Positions 33,385 through 46,071 of a stretch of 64,000 bases of DNA are shown one piece after another. Both the position numbers and the translations under genes were made by a program. Each line of letters starts with the position of its first letter. Positions within the stretch are counted from its first letter, which is position 1. The stretch is taken from the NCBI GenBank assembly GCA_029891345.1, contig CM056994.1, forward strand, positions 223,086,491 through 223,150,490. The letters are read 5' to 3'. Source of the stretch: Dryococelus australis. Its lineage: Eukaryota > Arthropoda > Insecta > Phasmatodea > Phasmatidae. A model generated the notes under the pieces. That model saw nothing but the letters and a program-made list of their open reading frames with translations. It did not search any database and had not been told where the DNA came from.

Positions 33385-34914
33385 GAAAAGTACGTACAGC
33401 ACCGCTGAAGATAGTTTGAATAGGAACTATGTAGGTGTTTTGTATTAGAAGATGCACTACTTTCAGAATTTGATGACGTCGCAGCGGCTGCGAATGTAAA
33501 TCGCTAGTAGCCTACAAGCTGGGAACACCGCACCTGCCATTTTCTGTTTATTTTTTTCCCCCGCAAGGGAAAGGGCAGGCGATGAAAACCCTTTAGAGCA
33601 AAAACATACTTGAAAACCGCCGGCATTATGTTTAAATTTCAATATTCGTACTCTGGGAGTTACAGTAAATACATAGAAATTTTACTAGCAACACGCAACG
33701 CGTTATTTATCATTTTATTACGGTTATTATAGCTTGTATAACTAAGAATGGAATGTCTCTATGAGCACAATTGCCAGTTTCTGAGCAGTTTTAGTACGAA
33801 CTTCCTGCAAGCGTTTATGATTCCGTGCTCATTAAAATTAAGCATCTCCCTGAGGGGCCTAGCTCCAGGTATAACAGTTTTAACACATGGGAGTCCCTAA
33901 AAGCTTAACAGAACGTAGTTTCTACTTTATCCACGAACTCAAAGAGAGGAAAGTCTGGACTTACGAGAACAACCTTAAGCCGTATGTGTTCCTTTGGAAA
34001 AAATTACGGGCTTTGTCAAACGTATTTGTGTTCCTAATGAAACCTAGTGCTTCCATAAGAAAATACAAAATCATATAAACACAAGCGGTCGCAATAAAAC
34101 AATAAACTCAATTCCAAACCTCTTATCCCATTCCCATGCTATAATTATTGGTCCGGTGGAAATAAAGGGGGGGGGGGGGGGGATTAAATTAGAGTTCCTG
34201 CATGCAATTCTACTCCGTGTATTTTCTTTTGAGAGTTTACATCTACGTCCGGTGACAACATTTTTTATAGTTGTTTTATGTGGTGTATTGTTGTTGTTTG
34301 TAGCACCTGTTTTGTTTATAAAACTGTTTGTTTTTAGCATCCGTTTGTGTAAATACAATACTGTTAAATTAACTGTACAGTTTAATCGATTGGTTGTGGT
34401 TGTTTACTACTCCAATTAGTTGGTATAGGCTAACAATTTAAGATGTATGACTTATAGTTTTCACAGACACACACTAAATGCTTATTTTTGGTATTATAAT
34501 ATTGCATTGGTTTTCAAACCGTGAAATAGAAATGTTTATGCAAAAGAACGAGATTTATTATCGTTTATATTGAAGAGAGTATTTAAGTAATTAGCTTCTT
34601 ATGTTGTAATGAATGGCCTAAACGGTTATCGTAGTATGTGTGAACACCGTGTTTAAAAGCAGTGCTTCCAGACTAAAATAATTGCATTCATTGCAAAAAA
34701 AATATCGCCAGCCTATTTATTAAACACTTTTTTGTTTAGTCAACAGCTGGACTGATTTTTTTTTAATTGCTGCATTCAAAGCCAACATATTTGGCATAAT
34801 CAGACTGTTCGTGGTTACTACCAACTTTTCTGAAGCTAAAACAACCAAAAGTGTATTACATGGCTTGAATTTCAAAAGGTTTTTGATGCGGAAGTGTGCA
34901 GATACCGCAAATAT
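33385..34914. other. Gene-free AT-rich stretch
   Basis: A poly(G) tract of 16 lies at 34167-34182. The ORFs at 33887-34078, 34071-34358 and 34156-34419 overlap on both strands and show no domain. Confidence 0.5.
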
Positions 34915-35172
34915 ACTATAGTCCACTCACGCTTTCTTCGGCCTTTTGGAATCGAACCTTTGAAAAATCACCCTAGGCGTAATATGTCAACCTGTTATTC
35001 CAATAACTTGTATTCCACCAATATTGTGATTAACTTGTACCGTATTATTGAAATGAAAGTTTACCATAATATCTTCTATAACTTCTAATATTTATTTCTT
35101 TTTTAAATATGAATAAAAAACAGCGAGAGCAGCGACGTGTTGGCAATGGCCGGTAAGAAATAGTTCACAGTT
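34915..35172 (+). mobile_element. Family 2 MITE, truncated
   Basis: It begins ATAGTCCACTCACGCTTTCT, followed by CCTTTGAAAAATCACCCTAG and later GCGACGTGTTGGCAATGGCC and AAGAAATAGTT, matching the first 60% of the copies at 40246 and 45642. The end carrying the GCAGGGCTTCAGAA block is missing. Confidence 0.65.
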
Positions 35173-38100
35173 ACAATTTTTTTATCCTTGTTTTTATATA
35201 TACTATTTGTAAGGTAAACGTTGCCAATTGATATATTTGTATTGTTAGATAGCACTGACGGAATCACATTTCATTGCTGCAGTTACAAATATCCGCGCGT
35301 TTTTTTCCCGTCCGGAATAAAAGTTCAATAAACAAAGCAGAGCGTGTCGCTCTCTCTTGTAATCTCTCTCTTCTCTCTTCTCTCTTCTCTCTCTCTCCTC
35401 TCTCTCTCTCTCTCGGGGGAAGATCGTACCACCTGTGTAGGAAAGGTATACATTTTTTTTTTTTTTTTTTTTTTTTTTCCAGCACATTTCATACTAATTA
35501 TAGCAACAATAATGATGTTTGAGATTATAATTTACAACTGAAACGAGATTTTATCGTTCAAATACGTATTATATGGTATTTAGATGCAACAACATATTTT
35601 CGATGCGATGGCGCGACACAGCTCGTTGCGCGACACTTACCAATCCAGCAGGTTGGCAGACGTGGCCTAGTCACGCGCTTGTCCCAATATGGAGGGCGAG
35701 CCGTTTACATAGTGCCTTACGATTGCCAGTGGTGTGTGGCGACATGACAATGACACAGCGTGTTCCTGAACGAAACGTCAAGTTCGTACCCGTGTTTTTG
35801 AAACATCCTAGGGAAGTTACAATGTTGTGATAAATGTGTGTTTCCAGGACAGGGATAATTAATATACTGTAACGAGTGTTGCGATCGCCGCGTGTGTAAG
35901 GGCTGTGTTGTAATGGTGGCTGTGTTGTAATTGTGGCTGTGTTGTAATCGTTGCGCACAGGCCAGATGTGTGTGGATTTCAAATATGTGCAGAGTTTATA
36001 CGTTTTAACCATGAACTGATATTATGACGAAGTTACTTATTGAAATTCACGTCTGTTTATCACAACGTTGTACCTTTGCGCTAGGTGTTTGAAACATAGT
36101 TGTTCAACGAGCTTACGTTTCTGTGATTTGAATGTCTGCCACAGTCCCAAAAATAATACTTAGCCCAGCCAGATAAATTTAAATAAATAATAAAATAAAC
36201 CTACAAACCAGTAAGTACCAATGCATGTAAATATAAGCGGAATGAATGTTACGGTAGGCCTATGTGTTTGCATGTTCACCACTATCTTTTACATTTGTCG
36301 ATGCTAAATACAATAAATAAGCGACGCGAGTTGCGTGCTTGAATTTACTGTGTCATTTCGTTCGACTGGTTGTCCCTTCGTTTTAATTTTTATTCCAAAC
36401 GCATATTAATAACAACAGGGTAAATACTACTGTTGTTTCCGCCACAGTTGTAACAAACACCGTCGTGGCTAAATATTAATGTGTAACGTGCTATATCGTG
36501 TGTAACATATAGTTATAAAGCCGACCTAAATGTTGTTATAGGCCTAAATTGTGAACATTCGTAGGAAATATGGCAGCATTATTTGAACAGCTGTAAACAG
36601 CAAGCAATGCATGTGACAGTTATACAAGTAGAAGTCACATGGCAGTGTTTATGTTTACATGAAGGATACATAATCAGTAACCAAAAGTAGAAATTTAGCA
36701 GGGCTCCAGAAAAGGCCGAAGTTATCGTGAATCAACTATATACAATGTTACCTTAATTACGTTGTCTTTGCTTCGGTGTCGGTGTCGTATCTCTCTTAAA
36801 TAATTATCTACAGAATTATTTACAGTCAGTTCTACGTTCCGATTACTTCCTGGCCTTTTGGTAACTTTGAGTGTAGATGATCAAGTAAGCAATTTCCTCA
36901 GTGACGATCCTGTTAAATGCCACATGCAAAGATCTCTAAGCAAGCAAAGTTGCAATGCTAACACAGCATTCAAATCATGAAGGTTGCGAACTGATAAGTT
37001 TATTCGTCGCCGTTAGCTTGACATTTTAATTTTGCAATTTGTAGTACTGTATGTATACTGCAGTAAAATTAATTTGAAGATATGCCGTCTTTTAATACTG
37101 GAAATATCATAAACTATAACTTGGCTCACACACATGGTAATTGTCACAATTTTTAAATACATTTGTCACATCTCAACACATACCGGAAAAAAAAGTTCCA
37201 CACAATGAAACTAATTTAAATAAGGGTTGGTTTTTAATAGTTTTGATGGACGTTAGGGCCTTAAATATAGCAAGAATTACGTGCAGATTCCAACTTCTAG
37301 CTAAAATAATATACGTAAGATATGTCACGATTATAATTAACATAAGACCTGTATTTCATAAATAACTGAACCATTTGCATTTGGTTTGTAGTAAAGGTGG
37401 ATTAAGTGTAGAGTGGAATTTAAGAACATTTCATTAGGCAGTCCAAAGCCGTCATCACCTTAGTTTACTTAATTACTGCATGATGATCGGTAGCAGATAG
37501 CACTTATTGTGCAACATGAAGTCCTGTTCTGAAGCACTGTCAGTCTCATTGTGCGTGGCCCACGCTTACAAATGTGTCATATCACTAGGTAACATAGGAC
37601 TAGATTTACAGCTGTATTTACAAGGTACGAACTGCCTTCAATGCCTTTCCACTTCCTGCAGCTAGTAGCTTGAAATTATTAAATTATTTCACTAAGAAAT
37701 AAATGTAGTGTTAGCTCCAGGTCACTAGTGCACATGTAAGAGATGTAAGTGGAATGTTATGAATGTTCGCTGGAGTCAGTTCTTAACATTAGTACCAATT
37801 CTTGTTACGTGAGTGTGTTCAGTGATAAAAACAAGAAATATATGTTTCTTGCAGCTACTATTTTGTGTTAAGGTCGAAGCTTATTAAATGCTGTTAAGGT
37901 GGTAGCAGTTGAAATGTATTCCTTCCAGATTTTAACTTCAATAACCTTGGTTTTTTCCTTAACAATGTCAATTTCTTAGCCGTTTGCCTCATGCATAAAT
38001 GGCATGACGTAACACTATATACGTGGACGATTGTCGTTGGCTTTGTTAGAAGAATAAGAATGCCGATATTATTTCAATGTTTTAGTTTAAGATACTGAAA

Positions 38101-39685
38101 TTGCATTTTAGTAAGAAAAATATTTTAGGATAACTTGTGTGTGAGAAAACCGGTTGGGCGTCAGCTTTTAGCCGCGAACTCGGTTCTTAAATTGTCACTG
38201 TAAACATGGTAATTATGTTTAGACGTCTTTGTCTGAAAACGCAAAATTTGATGCAAGTGTTAACTTTATGGGTGGCTGGACTGTACTGTACAACGAACAT
38301 TAACAAAATATTGGAGCCAAATCAGTGAATTTTACGATGGATTAACTTTCGTATAAGTTACGTTTTCCTTGCATTCTAGTATGACGAGAGATTACGAACA
38401 CCGAAATTAAATTGTGCATCATTTTTTACTGGAGGGAGAAGCGAAAATAAATTACCATAATCATTTATTTTGTTTTAAATACGGCAAATAGTCTACTACG
38501 GTTATCACAGAAACGCAAAATCGGTGAAACCTCGTAATTATTGTGGGCTCCGAACCAGTGGATACCAACTTACACATTAGTTTGACGCAACTCATCATGG
38601 GTTCAGCCTCCTTGCAGTACAAGCGTGACAGCTTAGGCGAAGCGCTAAGCTTTATACATCTCCTGACAGTTATATCATCTGCGTTTAGACAGTTTTTCGG
38701 CTTTATTGCAGACAGACTTCTTTCTGATATCAAGAACGCGTTCTTGCGTGTTTGAGTTAGACGCGTTAACAAAGAATGTGGTGTCTCGAGTTTTGAATAA
38801 GATAATAGGAATCTCGAGCAAAAAAGGTCACAAATTCAGTGCAAGACTAGGAATTGAAATAATTTGTTACTGGTTGTTTCTGAGAATGAGTAGCTTGTGT
38901 GAAGCAGAGTAGTTCTGAAAGGCCTGCTCGAAAGACATGTAGCGGAAACATTACATTGATTATTAGAAAATGCGTATGCTATTAGTCTATGCTGGATACA
39001 CAGTCTTTATCTGCTGGCAGCGACAGATGTTTGTACCAGTCGGCTGACAGCATGGACATCCGCGAGTCTTCATTTGTCCATAAGTAGACGTGATTCAACA
39101 TACACTTACAGAAAGATATAGATAGTTACAGGTACCAAATACATTTATTTCTTTATATTGAACAAAATTTTGTTCACTCAATCTGCTTTGCTCCAAACAT
39201 CTGTATTCATTCCCTTCACCAAAATGAATAATTTGAAAATAGTGTTGAGCCGAACACCTACTTGGTTGCTCCACAATCATCTACTCGTACTTAGTAGACG
39301 CAGCTATCTTATAAGTACTTTTAACTAATCAATTTTATTACCGTAAAAATTATAAAAATCGCATATGTTTATTATTACAGGTTGGTCCAGTACTGGCATT
39401 TATTTGTTTTGCTGTAAGATATTCGCGTCATTTGATAGCCTTATTTCGATAACACGACTCGAGAGATTGTAGTTTTAGAGACATCTAGGAACTTACCTTA
39501 ACAGTTTTTGTTAGACTGATTGATGCGTAATAATGGTACCCGCAGCCGAATAAAACAAGTTCAAAACGATACAAAAATGTAAAGCTGTAAAACATGAAAA
39601 TATTTACGTACATTTCCTGTATTTTATGTATTTATAGAACACTCGCCCTGTTCTGCATTCGAAACTCGTTAGTGATTATTTTTTA
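35173..39685. other. Long gene-free stretch with simple repeats
   Basis: It contains a (TC)n-rich tract at about 35355-35414, 26 T at 35453-35478, and three imperfect 17-base units (GGCTGTGTTGTAAT...) at about 35901-35950. A fragment at about 36600-36745 ends in GCAGGGCTCCAGAA and may be the 3' part of a family 2 MITE. A short block at 39115-39250 repeats TTGAACAAAATTTTGTTCA. No gene is recognised; ORFs of up to 113 codons (35671-36012) lack motifs. Confidence 0.45.
35355..35478. repeat. TC microsatellite and poly(T) run
   Basis: Tandem TC/TCTTC units at 35355-35414, then an uninterrupted run of 26 T at 35453-35478. The four ORFs that cross this block are artefacts of it. Confidence 0.9.
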
Positions 39686-39872
39686 TGGTAGCCGAAACTG
39701 TTTAATGTATGTACGTAGAGCCATAAAAATACATAATTATACCAAGTCATAAAAGTCTGTGGCAACTAAATATGAACAACAAAATATTTTGGTCCTAGCA
39801 GCAAAATATTTTATTGCTCCCTGGCAAACAATTAATTTGGTTGCACCGAACTAACTTTGTTTACATTACCGC
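39686..39872 (+). repeat. Dispersed AT-rich repeat (copy 2)
   Basis: It matches the copy at 18322-18480, starting with CCGAAACTGTTTAATGTATG. It contains CAACAAAATATTTTG, and GGTTGCACCGAACTAACTTT near its end. Class unknown. Confidence 0.5.
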
Positions 39873-40137
39873 TCGCATATTCACAGTGTTATTGAATGTA
39901 TGTTTCTGTTTTTCAGGTGAGTGGACGCAGATGGCTGCGGAATTTGCAAAGAGGAAATAAATTAGTAAGTGAAATATTTATTAATTTAGTACGTATTTTT
40001 GGCAGGAAATGTTGGGGGAGGCAGCTTTATTTGATACATGTTACACACGTTATCTGCTAGTGAAATGAATACATCATCAGCTAAGCCACTTCGCATGTAA
40101 TGAAAAATTATTAGATACAATTAATGAATCCACTCCG

Positions 40138-40151
40138 CCCCCCCCCCCCCC
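40138..40151. repeat. Poly(C) tract
   Basis: A run of 14 C, followed by CACACCC. Confidence 0.95.
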
Positions 40152-40245
40152 ACACCCAAAGAAAATCTGTTGGTGTTATTTTGAAGTGCGTTTGCACAGG
40201 GCGCTCTTTTTTTAAGAAATCGCATTCTTTTGTTCTTTAATTCGT

Positions 40246-40677
40246 GCAGTTCACGGTGCCGCAAGAACACGAAGCACTCTCCACGTTTTAAAATCGAAAC
40301 TGTGAAAAATCATCCCATGTATGACGTCTGGTTCTTTAATAAATATGCCATGCCATTACACGCGTTTTATGATTCTGTTAACATAAAAATAACTAATATT
40401 TGGTATAATAGAAATCTTACTTATATCGCATCTATATATTATATTGTATTTATAATTTATAAGAATTAAACTGGAGAAAAAAAAGGTATGTTGGCAACGC
40501 CGATTAAGAAATAGTTTTTATGCAAAATATTATTGAAGTGAGTGCGCAGGAATGCGATGCGCTGTCCCTTTGGTGTAATTGTTTAGAGTTGGTTAAGTTT
40601 TGTTTGCATGAGACAGAGGAATATACTGAAACTAGAGCTTTAGCAGGGCTCCAGAAGTAACCGTGAATGTACTATAT
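40246..40677 (+). mobile_element. Family 2 MITE
   Basis: From about GTTCACGGTGCCGCAAGAAC to TAACCGTGAATGTACTATA. Shared interior blocks are AAAAATCATCCCATGTATGA, TTGGCAACGCCGATTAAGAA, GTGCGCAGGAATGCGATGCG and TTTAGCAGGGCTCCAGAAGT. The left end is less clear than in the other copies. Confidence 0.7.
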
Positions 40678-41278
40678 GTATCTTATCTCCAGTTTATTAG
40701 TCCGCTGTGGCTACGGAATTGCCTGATTAACTAAGTTTACCTACGAAAGGACGAGAAAAGAACCTTACTCAGTCATTAGCATCTATCGCAGGGGTTTGTG
40801 CTTCGTGAAACATTCTCCAAAAATTAGTAGTGTTTCAGCAAGGGAAGTAGGACATTAACACAAACAAAAATTATTGCAGGAGTGCTTGTGTCATGAGCTA
40901 GGAAAAGTGAACTGTAGTGAAGCTGGAGTGGTAATGTTGGCTGTTCCTTTACTTGGCCTTGATCTCTTGACACTGCAGATCTAACGGTACATCTTCTGGG
41001 AAACACAAGCCCTCGCTGTTCGCTGGTCACATGTTATTTTAAGGCTGAGAGTAAAGTTTAATGTGGGTGCAGTTGACGTCATGTCAAATTAACAAATTTG
41101 TCTGTTGCAATCGTGGATTAGAACTTCTCAGGAATTAGGTCACAGCTAGGCTTAGTCCTCTTTTAAAAAAATTCACTCATAGTCACTATTTTTGGGAGAC
41201 AGAATGTTTTAACACTAGTTATGGCGAAAACATTTATAGATCGAAGCTAGACCGTCTGTTCGCGTGTCGTTTTTATTA
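40678..41278. other. Gene-free stretch
   Basis: No gene or repeat is recognised. The 68-codon minus frame (40824-41030) has no motif. Confidence 0.45.
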
Positions 41279-41590
41279 TAAGCAATTAACGGTAAAGTAA
41301 TATCTTGTGATACCAACCTCTGGAAATAAAAATCACTGGCCGCTAACTGCGTTATCACACTGGCTCGCAGGTTCCCAGTCATATAAAGTAAACTAGTTCC
41401 TCAAAGTATTGACATTGTATTGCATGGGTAGTGTATTAATTTATAGCAATTCAAGTTGATGGTTTCTTGTTTCATACACATTAAAGTGCATAGGTTGACT
41501 GGCAACATATTTACGTTCCTAACAATGAGGAGAAAATATATCTTAAACAGGTCTTTCAAAAGTGTTTCGTTAACCACGAGTATACTGAGT
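41279..41590 (+). mobile_element. Family 1 MITE, old diverged copy
   Basis: The left part reads TTAACGGTAAAGTAATATCTT, then ATACCAACCTCTGG and AAATCACTGGCC, matching the family 1 start with many changes. The right part CAGGTCTTTCAAAAGTG then CGTTAACCACGAGTATAC matches its end. It is shortened to about 310 bp. The divergence suggests an old insertion. Confidence 0.55.
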
Positions 41591-41669
41591 ATTACCTGAT
41601 ATTCTCAGAAATGTAATATATATATATAGCTGTTTCAAAACGAATATTTGTCATACAGTCATGCCGCGC

Positions 41670-41882
41670 TTGCTGTTAAAAATTGGAGTGGAATGGAGAG
41701 GTTTGGGAGGTGAAGCGAGGTGAGTATAGAACAGCGCCGGAATGCAAGAGTGGGAGAAACGGGAGATCCCTGAGAAAACCCAGCGACAAGCGATACCGTC
41801 CGGCATGGACCCCGCCGAGAATCGATCTCGGTTTGTCTCGGTGTCAGGTGAACGCCATAGCCACTGCGCCACCGCGGTCCCC
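41670..41882 (-). mobile_element. SINE-A copy
   Basis: Minus-strand SINE. Read in its own direction it begins GGGGACCGCGGTGGCGCAGT with an A-box-like region, then GAGATCGATTCTCGGCGG as the B-box region, then GGTTTTCTCAGGGATCTCCC and TGCATTCCGGCGCTG in the body. The open frames on both strands are by-products of the element. Confidence 0.78.
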
Positions 41883-41962
41883 AGCAATATAGTGTTTATG
41901 TAAACGCACCGATGTTATTCCCTTCAGGCATCACATGTATCAGGAGAGTCAGTGGAGCTGGC

Positions 41963-42137
41963 TATCCTACACTAGGGACAAACCTGTCATTTCGACAAGC
42001 TCGAAGGATGGATAAGTGAATAGGTGAGAGGGGGTGGGGCTGCGGCGGAGTGAAAGACGATGTGGAAACTGGAATACCCTGAGAAAACACACTAAACTAC
42101 GGCAGTGTCTGGCGTTACTCCCCACAACGCCTGAATA
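41963..42137 (-). repeat. Possible diverged SINE-A fragment
   Basis: ATACCCTGAGAAAACACACT with nearby GGGTGGGGCTGCGG and GGCAGTGTCTGGCG follows the same order as the SINE-A body, but with many differences. There is no clear tRNA-like head. Confidence 0.3.
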
Positions 42138-44687
42138 AGGTATAATTATTTTCAAACTTAAAAGTTTTATAATTGAGTCATAACAAACAATCATATCCGT
42201 TTTTTAGTGTTATTTACTGCAGAATAGCGTGAGTCTTATACTGCTGGCTCCCTGTGTAAACTTTGGTTCATATAGAAACAAAAACGCAAGAAATAAGGTA
42301 TATCGCCCATGCGCCTTCGTAGTGACGAGTGATGTTGCTGGAGTTGCGTACGACCTCAGACAGCGCAACGATTGGCTTCACTTGCTCTACTGCATGGTTC
42401 AGAAGCTTGCGTTTGAATTCTGAGCGCGAAAATGGGTACTCCATCTCTCGACGCATGTACGGTAAAATAAACTAACTTCCTATTTGAGAAATAATTCTCA
42501 AAGAGTATTCTTTCTTAGCACGTTGTCTATAGCCCGCGGCGCCCTGCGCTGTTCTCCTTCAAGTCTAGTTCCTGTCGATGAGAATCATTGTTTGCTCTTT
42601 TGTATGAATTAGATGCCTAATTATCTGCGCGCACATTCAGTTCACGTGCCAGACATCGTAGGTTACTGGCATGTGCCAGTATTAATTATAAATGTGTTTC
42701 ACACGCTCTATGCTGTTCAGTACCATACATTGTCGATCTTTAGACTAAAACCCTGTGGCACTAGGTCATCGCAGTTTGCATGGATTGCAGTATATGCAGA
42801 AAACAAGCTTTGCCATTTTTACTTATGTTAGCCACACGTCTGATAACAAGCACATTGGGTATGCGCGTTCTGAAGTCGAGTTTACTGATTTGAATCGGTG
42901 AAATATAGTTGCTTGGAAAATTTTATTTTGCGGTTACTGATAGAGAAGTCAGTTTAATTCACAGATGAGTGGAGCTTTTGAACATTAGAGGTAATTGAAA
43001 ATCAGAAAGAAATATCATCAGTGTTTAATTCAGAAAATTCTATTCATCAAAATAATCAGTATTTTACTAGACTCATTTGAGCAAATTTAACTTATTTACA
43101 TGTACTATGTTTCACCTATGTAAAACAATTTCCAACCATTCAGTTTTGAAGTGCAATAACTTAAATAGCCAGCATGGCTTTTTACTTATCTGAAAGCGTG
43201 TTTCAGGAGGACTTCGGAGGCTATAGACAGACTGATTGTTAGCCCCAATAAGCGACTAGGAAAAACAGTTGAAGTTTTTTATTCTTTCCTCAAGAGAATA
43301 GAATTTGATATTTCAGACGTATTTGTTCCCTGATTGTAGAATCATTAACCAGGAGGTGGAAATGCCGTTTTCAGACAACTGTACTTATTTGAACTTCTAA
43401 TTAAATTATATGGTTTTTTTTTAACGATTTATCTTTCACAAGTAAGAATGTCTTTATTCGTATCTCATAGGAATATAGGATTTATTTCTGGACAATTACA
43501 ATTATAATAAGTAATTATTTCTACATGCTGAAGTCTTAATGTGAAACGACTGTCATGGAAATAAATATAACTTTTCTTATTTTGTCTTTTTGTCTTTAAC
43601 CTTACGAAAATATAACTTGCATGATGTTGAATGTGTTTTTAGGTATAAAATAGGTGTTAGTAAAATGATTATTTGTCCAAATGAAAATCATTCTTAAATG
43701 TGGGGGAGGAGTGATTCTATGACTATGATCAACAGCATGGGGAAAATATTTCTCCACATTATTCGTGTCAGTGCACAATGTTGCCAACCATTTACATATC
43801 ATCGGTAATAAACCACGATTTAATCTGCAAGCTTCCGGATGCTTGTACTTGGTAACCCTTTAATAAAACAATTTATAGAAAAAATTTTAAAAATATATAT
43901 GTTTTGCACCCGGGTAACATTAATGTGTGTATATATATATTATACTAAAATGTGTTTATTTTCGTAATTACTGGAAGGATACCTACCATGGCGTCTTTTG
44001 ACCGATTTAGGAGAGGGAATGATTTTTAGCTGTGGGAAGTAACTTTCCTTTAGCCTGAGAAAGGGTTTTAGTATGGACATTTAGCAGACAAAACTAACGT
44101 TGCGAGATCTTATCATTCTCAGCATACGGTGAAATATCAGGTACATGTGTGGGCCAGGCCTACTTCTGCCACTGAAGAGTTATTTACTAGATACTGCAGC
44201 AGGCGGTGTACTGTTTGCACGACCATTTGCAATTCACTGATAGCATATTAGCAGGTTGGTTGTGATTGCTTAGGTCCACAAAACAATGTTGGTGTCTGTG
44301 GTGCCTATTACGTTAAATTTTATATTGCAATGCATATTATCCTAAGTTAAATTATCATATATTCATTTACGATAGTCGCCGTAGTTCGCTGTTTTAAGGC
44401 CACTGGTGTCAGGCGTAGTTCAGAAGTGAAGGATAGATAAAAGTGATTGGCCTCTAGAACAATATAAGAATTCACAGCACTCTAAAAAGTCTAAAAAAAA
44501 TTAATGTAAAAAAAATTAGAACCAACCTTTTATTTATAAATGCACTAAAGAGAGAAAAATGATTATAATATTTACAGAATTTGTAGAACTTGTAAGATGT
44601 AGTCGAACAGCCGTAATAAACTTTACTACAAATTAATATGTCTGTATTAATTTATATTTAGTATATAAAAGCTTGGCGTAATGTAGA
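42138..44687. other. Gene-free AT-rich stretch
   Basis: Short AT tracts lie near 43930-43940. No gene, SINE or matched repeat was recognised. Confidence 0.5.
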
Positions 44688-44829
44688 GCGCATACCTCAT
44701 TTGCGTAAGCGTAGTAAGCACATATCTTGCGCAAGGCTCTTAACTACTCAGAATATAGAACGTATATCACATTTGCGTAAGCATTGGAAGAACATATCGC
44801 GTGTAAGGCTCTCGACTATTCGCGCCAAG
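44688..44829. repeat. Two-unit tandem duplication, 71 bp period
   Basis: Two adjacent units share CATTTGCGTAAGC (starting at 44698 and 44769, period 71), then AACATATC or CACATATC, then AAGGCTCT and ACTA. The units have diverged by point changes. The ORF across them repeats HLRK...ISRVRL-like motifs only because of the duplication. Confidence 0.75.
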
Positions 44830-45067
44830 TCTTTTAGTCTCCAACCATGTGTTTGTATCAATAATATGGCTTTCCCTTGCTAAGAAAGATCCCCAGTAGT
44901 TCGCTTTCATTTCGATACGGGGCATACTGTAGGAACAAACTATAATAGTTTTCAGAACCATTTGCCGTTACAAATAAAGGCACGCGCACAACAGCAGTGA
45001 CACTTCTAATCTCAATTTTACTGTTTCTCGATTCTGTAAAACAAACTCGATACTACGTTTACTGCAT

Positions 45068-45283
45068 GTAGTTGTAGAGTTCCTATGGCCACCTTCCAGC
45101 TCCATCATCAGATCAGCTCAGTGTGGTCCCTTCACAGTGTATTGTCATGGGAACTACACATGTATGAGAAATTTCAGCTCAATTGGCTAACGGTAAGTGG
45201 TTTAAAATCGACCTGCAAGATTTCACCCGAACGTACAAACAAACTAACTAACAAGGCAAGTTAAATAAAAGCTTGTAAATACA
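45068..45283 (+). mobile_element. Probable 3' end of a non-LTR retrotransposon or SINE
   Basis: AAATTTCAGCTCAATTGGCT, then AAGTGGTTTAAAATCGACCT, then CAAGATTTCACCCGAACGTA and an imperfect ACAAACAAACTAACTAACAA repeat, ending AAGTTAAATAAAAGCTTG. This order is familiar from widespread arthropod retrotransposon 3' ends (RTE-like, from memory). No coding part is attached, so it is 5'-truncated. The family call needs a repeat-library search. Confidence 0.45.
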
Positions 45284-45339
45284 CGCATTCCAGCCGGTGA
45301 AAACTGTCTGTAGAACTGCTCATCAGCACTAAAAGAACT

Positions 45340-45635
45340 TCGTTACGAGTGCGCCATCGCCGCTACGCGCTGGACTCAGAACTGGCGTGCGGTACCTGTT
45401 CCCTTTGGGCTGCGTTTATCTATGGGATTTTAAGCGGTCACCTTATCATTTTATAGGTAGAAAGTCTGCAGCGAGGTACAGTGCTTTGTAAAGGCATTGT
45501 GTTAGTGCTCCGAAATGGTGTTTCTAATGTGCGCGATTGCCTTGAAGTACCAGACGGGCATAGTCTGAAGTGTGTTTTACTTTCGTAGACCAGGACGATG
45601 AGCTCACGTTTAATAGTTTCGTAAAAAAAAAAACA
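45340..45635 (+). repeat. Dispersed repeat, shorter copy
   Basis: It matches the copy at 27090-27770: GTGCGCCATCGCCGCTACG, AACTGGCGTGCGG, GTGCTCCGAAATGGTG, GAAGTACCAGACGGGCATAG and CTGAAGTGT. It ends in an A-rich run (about 45624-45634) that directly precedes a family 2 MITE, which hints at a retroposed unit. Confidence 0.55.
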
Positions 45636-45641
45636 ATTGTA

Positions 45642-46071
45642 TATAGACTGTTCGCGGTTTCTTCACACATTTTGAATGGCACCTTTTGTAAAACCATCCT
45701 ATGGATGACATGTTTGGTTCTTTCCTAAATATGCCATACATCACAGACGTTATATATTTGTTAGCACAAGAGTACCTTATTTGTGATTGAATTGAATTGT
45801 ATTTTATATTTTACCTACAAAACATAATTTTTCTTTAATAATTGATACCTACGAATAAAAACCGGGAGGTAATAGGCGTGTTGGTAATGCCTAGTAACAA
45901 ATCATTCTTGTGAAAAAATATTATTAAACGAGTGCGTGCAAATGAGGCGTGTTGTCCTTTTGGTGTAATTTCCTTCTCTTGGTTAAGTTTTTTTTTCATG
46001 TGGCGGAGGAATATTCTCGAAGTAAAACTTTAGCAGGGCTTCAGAAAAGTTGAAGTAACAGTGAAACGGCC
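45642..46071 (+). mobile_element. Family 2 MITE
   Basis: From TATAGACTGTTCGCGGTTTC to AACAGTGAAACGGCCATAT. It contains GGATGACATGTTTGGTTCTT, TTGGTAATGCCTAGTAACAA and TTTAGCAGGGCTTCAGAAAA. The clearest left terminus in the family. Confidence 0.75.
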
